Assembly (NCBI GenBank): GCA_947561395.2
Contig: OX387189.1
Location: forward strand, 23,622,329-23,686,328
DNA: 64,000 bases
Reading direction: 5' to 3'
From: Buxus sempervirens
Taxonomy: Eukaryota > Streptophyta > Magnoliopsida > Buxales > Buxaceae
Shown: positions 59,451 to 64,000 of the stretch, in pieces
How positions within the stretch are numbered: position 1 is the stretch's first letter
Layout of the letters: the number at the start of each line of letters is the position of its first letter
The notes under the pieces: model-generated
The model's input: only the letters and a program-made list of their open reading frames with translations
What the model was told of the DNA's origin: nothing
Database searches by the model: none
Translations under genes and position numbers: made by a program

Positions 59451-59879
59451 GTAGCGGTCCAGTCGCTCAGTTCATTGGAGAAGAGGAAAAAAAAAACAGA
59501 AGAAGAGGAGAAGAGTCAGAAGACATACCTTGCGGCTTGCATTTATGAAACTCGACGAAGACGATGGAGGAGAAGCCTGTCTCTGTTTCGGTTTCTCCTT
59601 ATTTTCAGTTTCTCCTTCTTGCGTGTTGATGAAGCTCGATGAAGACGTGCGTTGATGAAGCACGTCTCAGTGCATATACGAAACACTTTTTTTTTTTTAT
59701 CTTCACGTTTGCTCACCCAAGCAAACAGTCAATCGCTTTCTTGCCCAAGCTATCGCCTAGGTTGCCTAGGCACAGCTTACCTATGCGACACCAAGCCTGG
59801 ACCTTGAAGGAACACCTTGTCGCCTAGGTTGCCGCCTAGGCACCTAGGCGACCGCCTCTTTAATAACTATGGGTAGAAT

Positions 59880-60316
59880 ATTCGAAAAGGCAAGATACTT
59901 CTACAAGATAGACCAGTCGAGGATCACACCTGAAAGCAAGGTTCCAGTCCAATCCCATAGACAATCAAACAAATAAGTCAAAAGGCAAAGACTCATTATC
60001 CCACACATTGAAATGTCGAATAAGCAAGAGGAGGGGTTTCCCCAAAACAAAACCGAGACAAAAAAGAATAGAAAGCATCAAGCAAGAAACTAAGTCCTAC
60101 CCCCTGAGGATAACTAAGCATTGTTATAGGATAAAGAGCCCAATAACATCCCAGACTTCAAAGATTATCATGACACGCTCTAGCAAGGCTTTATTGTCCC
60201 AAACATTAAATCATATTCTATATTTGGAAGCAATTACCTTCACCCACAAAAATTTTCATCTAAACTACATCTCCATAGCCAAATACCCAGTAAAGATGAG
60301 ATTCTCAAGTTTAAGC
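59880..60316 (-). pseudogene. LINE fragment (-), part upstream of the hAT insertion
   Basis: This continues the LINE broken at 55758. On the minus strand it carries scrambled pieces of the L1 ORF2 C-terminal half (for example text around NVWDNESLPF and DWNLAF, similar to the WxIxFxRNxxDWE block). It is heavily damaged. The plus-strand ORF at 60008-60337 is not supported as a gene. The LTR at 60317 interrupts it. Confidence 0.45.
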
Positions 60317-63300
60317 TGTAAAATCCCATTTTTCTGATTTTACTGTATTTTATGTGTATTTTAGACATTTTGAATAAACTATGTGATTTTCTGTTGATTA
60401 TGGCATTATTTTTTGGTATAGGAGTGTTTTATTGGAAAGATTTGGATGCAGGACTGTTCATGTTTGATTGTGATAACTTTTGTGAATTTTGGTTAATATC
60501 TGTGATTTATTGGGATTGCACTGAATTTTATGTGATTTAATTGCATTTATATGATATTTAAATGATTATCTTTAATTTGATTGGTTGTCCCAATTTGGGG
60601 TATTTTTTTTTTTGGTTGATCGATAAACAAATGGAATTCATAGAAGAAAGAACAGAACAAAGCTTACACAGTATACAAACTGTGTACCAAAACACAAAAC
60701 CTGATTTGGGGTATGTTTTATGGTACTAGGTGGTTGCACCCTAGTGTTACCTATGACTGAGGTGACATGCTGTGATAAGTTAGTAGGGGTGTTCTAGATG
60801 CTGCTTTGTGGGTCTGTGAAGCATGTAATCAGTTTTATAAGATTTATCTGGAATTGTCAACAACAGTCAACAGAATTCTCTCTGTTGACCATAGTCATCT
60901 CCCTCTCCTCCATTACTCCTATTATCCTTGTTTATCTCTCAGTTCTTTTCAGTTTTGGTTGTTTGTTGCTTGGTTAAGTTCTGGGTAGAAGAGAGGGTTG
61001 GTTGTTGAAGTTGTGCATTGTCGATTAGTTCAGCTGGTTTCAGTCTGCACAGTTTGTAAGTTCATCATATTAGCTTCTGTTTTAATTTGATTATTTGTGA
61101 GTTCTTATTTGAATAGCATGACCAGCAGGTATTTATGGATGTTTCTTCTAAGTTAAAGTTGAGACTCAATATGATAATCTGCTTGTGACTTGGTTTTTTT
61201 TTATGTCATATAGATGTACTTGGTTTTCAGCCAGTTCTTTAGGGTGGTTTTGAACCTAGAACGTCATGTTTTGGTATAGGAGTGTTTTTATCAGGTTAGG
61301 CTAGAATTTGAACTCAAAAACAGACATGTCACAGCTTCAGCATAGCCTCAGGCATGTGATTCGACATGTTGTATGTAGACATTCATATCGAATAGCTTTG
61401 GCACATCCAATAAAATTAGGGATGTTGTTCAATTTGCTTCGGCATGCCCATTAGAATGTTCTTCAACAAGAGTACCAAAGAAAGACCTAAAAGCTGGAGG
61501 CATTGGATAAAACCCTTCAACATTTTGAGTTGCTCAGCAAGTCATCTTGACATGCCAAGACAGTCTAAAACAAAAAGACTAATAACATAACCTTCGACAT
61601 TCCAAGATATCTTGACAAGGGCAGTTGACAAGTCGAGTGTCTTTGGCATGATTTCCTGAGAGTTGTGTTTGTCAGGGTTTTCTTGGCACATAGGTTCGAT
61701 ACATCTTTTGGTATGGTTCAACATAAGGGTTCGGCATATCAAAGCCTTCAAGTTGACATGCCGAACAGTACAAATTTTCAGAAATAGCAAAATTTCAAGT
61801 GTTTATCATGCAGAATCATTTCAAGGCATGGCTTTCCAACCCAAGACATCATTATATAATCATATCATTGCTTGAAATCATGCATTAACTTGAACTTTTG
61901 GGATTTTAACTAAAAATGTGGATTTAGTTTACAAGACCATTAGTGTATGACATTTTTTTTTCATTTCATCTTAATCATCATAAATTGATTCTTTCTCAAT
62001 TATATAAATCTGATTAGTCTTCAAAAAATATTTAATCCTTGGTTTTATAAATTTCATGTGTTCACAATAATATTTTATAAACTACATCTTATACTTATAT
62101 ACCATTTATATTTGAAAAATATGCATATTTAAGTAGGGATTACACACACTTGAGAATTTCAATTTTGGCTTGTGTATTTAGCACCCCAATTAAATTAGCT
62201 TTGTCCTGCAATAACTTGGTTAACAATATGGATTAATAATTTAATGGTTAGTAAGGGCCAAATGAATTTCAATATGTAATCTTGATGGACCCTAATTATG
62301 TTTTAGATATTGAGTAGTTTGAGTAATGTGTAAAAAAGATAATTAAGACATGGATGTGTGAGGGTTCTTCAGTATGGAAGTAAAAAGGAGTCGTACTAAA
62401 GTGTGGTACACCAGTTATGTTGATTAGATTCCACCCGATATTTATGTGACTGTGATGTGATTGACTGCCAGTTGCTTTGATCAGGTTCCACATGATATGA
62501 ATTTGAGCAACGTGATTGGTATTACCCGATAAAAGGAGTTTTTACCCAAAATTGTGTTATGTTGTAGTGGTCATTGATCTAATGGCTTTGCATTCAAGCC
62601 TAACTATTATAAACGTAGTCAGGCTGATGTTTATAGCTCCAGCTAGCATTACATTGATTAAACTGAATTTATATTATGATGTGACTTATGGATTAATTGC
62701 TATGTTTTGACTCTAAGTTATGAATTATTTTCTATATTCCAATGATGATAATTATAATTTTTCTGAACCTTATTGTGAATTATGAGATTCAGTGAGACGA
62801 ATGTAATACTGTCACTTGCACATGTTACTTTGTGATGTATATGGACTTGAGCATTATATCGTTTATTTAATTGATTATCACGTGATGGTCTTATTGAGAT
62901 TTCCAATCTCACTAACTGTATTTATATAGAGTGTACAGATTTGCCTGAGGAGGAGCCTAGTCCTAATGTTGCTCCAGAGTAAGTTCTTAAGACAAGTGGT
63001 ACAACTCAAAGTTGGAGGAAGTGGATATTTAATCTACTCCTAGTGGCTTAGAGTTGTAGTCTTTTGTTGAGTTTATTTCTTTTTGGAGATGTATTATATT
63101 TTGTAAGATTCCCAAGTTGTGGGAATTCTATCATTCCAGTTGTATTTCAAATGGTCTGTATATACAAGTTTCCGTTTGTATATCATACTCAAAGATATTT
63201 TATTTCAATTGAGATGTATCTTATGTTTCAATCTTTCGTTGTATTTGGTTTTCCGGTTTTGCATACTATGATATTGATCTTAAGCATGTATTATGTGTGG

Positions 63301-63438
63301 GTATCAGATAATTGGATATGTTCTCACATGAGCGAATTCAAGTATTTTTTTTCCTTAATTCCTGTTTAATATCTGAACTTGTTTATTGCCCAGCATACCA
63401 TCTCTAATAGCCGTTTAGTTTCGGCCTCATGGTATGAC
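60317..63438 (+). mobile_element. Gypsy-type LTR (+), probably near complete
   Basis: It starts TGTAAAATCCC at 60317. Its second half is related to 19557-20640 and 23954-24200 in the opposite orientation. A TTT|GTAAGT donor lies at 61056 and a TGTACAG|ATTTGCC acceptor at 62937-62938. A 100-bp retro-insertion lies at 60604-60703. The 3' end is near 63430 but the second hAT copy begins at 63439 and hides it. None of the short ORFs shows a domain. Confidence 0.65.
60604..60703 (-). mobile_element. 100-bp retro-insertion with 11-bp target duplication
   Basis: The insert is flanked by atttggggtat at 60593-60603 and 60704-60714. It begins with 11 T on the plus strand, the mark of a poly-A tail in minus orientation. 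Adjacent text ggttgatcgataaacaaatgg is probably the 3' end of a LINE. It has no coding capacity. Confidence 0.85.
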
Positions 63439-64000
63439 CATAGTTATTAAAGGCGGTTGCCTAGGCGACAAAGCGCTCCCTCAAGGTCCAGGCGTGGTGT
63501 CGCATAGGCGAGCTGTGCCTAGGCGATCTAGGTGATAGCCTGGGTAATAAAGGTGACCGACTGTTCGCCTAGGAAAGAAAACATGAAGATAAAAAAAAAA
63601 ATGTGTTTCATAAATGCACTGCGACATGCTTCATCAACGCACATCTTCGTCGAGCTTCATCAACGCAAGAAGGAGAAACTGAAAATAAGGAGAAACCAAA
63701 TCAGAGACAGGCTTCTCCTCCATCGTCTTCGTTGAGCTTTATCAATGCAAGCCGCAAGTATGTCTTCTGACTCTTCTCTTCTTCTGTTTTTTTTTTCTCT
63801 TCTTCTCCAACGAGCTGAGCGACAGGCTTCTCCTCCATCGTCTTCATCAGTGTCTTTTTTTTCTCTTCTTCTTCTCCAATGAACTGAGCGACTAGACCGA
63901 CTCTTCTCTCCCCTCTCTCGCTCTCGTCTGTTGCTCTCTCTTTCTCGCTCTCGCTCTCTGTCTCTCTCGCTATCCTCTATCTCTCTCTTTCTCACTCTCG
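63439..64000 (+). mobile_element. Second copy of the hAT family (partial, leaves the window)
   Basis: It starts CATAGTTATTAAAGGCGG at 63439 and matches the right end of the first hAT element read backwards: the aaggtccaggcgtggtgtcgc block corresponds to the region near 59790-59810, and ttcatcaacgc and gcaagccgcaagtatgtc correspond to 59530-59660. The order runs from terminus inward, so its transposase, if present, lies beyond the window on the plus strand. Its left target-site sequence would be ggtatgac (63431-63438). The 111-codon minus-strand ORF at 63660 is a translation of GA-rich repeats. Confidence 0.85.

Larger units (their letters stand above)
55759..59871 (-). mobile_element. hAT transposon with terminal inverted repeats
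   Basis: The 4113-bp element has inverted ends CATAGTTGTGAAAACGCC (left) and, reversed from the right, CATAGTTATTAAAGAGGCG. The flanks gatagaat (55751-55758) and ggtagaat (59872-59879) form an 8-bp target duplication with one mismatch. Both ends carry many subterminal cctagg words. It encodes a damaged transposase on the minus strand and has a 51-bp minisatellite near its right (5') end. It lies inside a LINE fragment. Confidence 0.92.

Noticed and set aside
59021-59642. ORFs of 130 and 133 codons on opposite strands
   Set aside because: Both are translations of the 51-bp GA-rich minisatellite in the hAT element.

Overview
The window is nuclear DNA of a flowering plant, probably a eudicot. 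The evidence is a complete intronless P-type pentatricopeptide-repeat (PPR) gene, plant-type LTR retrotransposons, an L1-like LINE with a DUF4283 ORF1, and a BED-finger hAT transposon. I cannot name the species. Only two stretches look like host genes: the PPR gene (48102-50633, +) and three phase-consistent 3' exons of an unrecognised gene (52361-52804, -). Nearly everything else is layered transposon debris; no CRISPR, rRNA or tRNA gene was recognised.

Layout. 1-6208: a 3.6-kb tandem duplication made of a long gypsy-type LTR (-) plus part of a Ty1/copia element (+). 6209-14934: the rest of that decayed copia element, split by two solo LTRs (6871-9247, target duplication cccat; 9472-12034, target duplication gtatt); integrase and RNase H remnants remain. 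14935-19289: two truncated LTRs. 19290-19556: a second copia reverse-transcriptase scrap. 19557-25314: a gypsy-type LTR (-) split by a 3.3-kb solo LTR (20641-23953, target duplication cactc). 25315-29629: a 3'-truncated Ty3/gypsy element with LTR, initiator-Met primer site and gag-pol in one frame broken by stop codons. 30582-30985: a probable small solo LTR.

31582-47235 is one L1-like LINE (about 6.3 kb of LINE sequence) stretched to 15.7 kb by three solo LTRs, a 1-kb retro-insertion, an unassigned 1.3-kb block and a 0.3-kb LINE tail; most insertions keep their target-site duplications. A hAT-type MITE (47260-47815) sits 286 bp before the PPR start codon. 54700-60316 is a LINE fragment on the minus strand split by a 4.1-kb hAT element (55759-59871). 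60317-63438 is a gypsy-type LTR related to the one at 19557-25314. A second copy of the same hAT family begins at 63439 in the opposite orientation and leaves the window.

The most unusual signals run across the long LTRs. Several carry a TATA box, a consensus splice donor and a far-downstream splice acceptor followed by a shared CAG|ATACTC...GAGG motif, suggesting introns inside the LTRs. Repeated GC-rich self-complementary words, different in each family, lie mostly inside those putative introns. One family has U3 repeats with a spacing of about 147 bp. Four LTRs share a GGTGGCGACTC-like box 55-68 bp from the 3' end.
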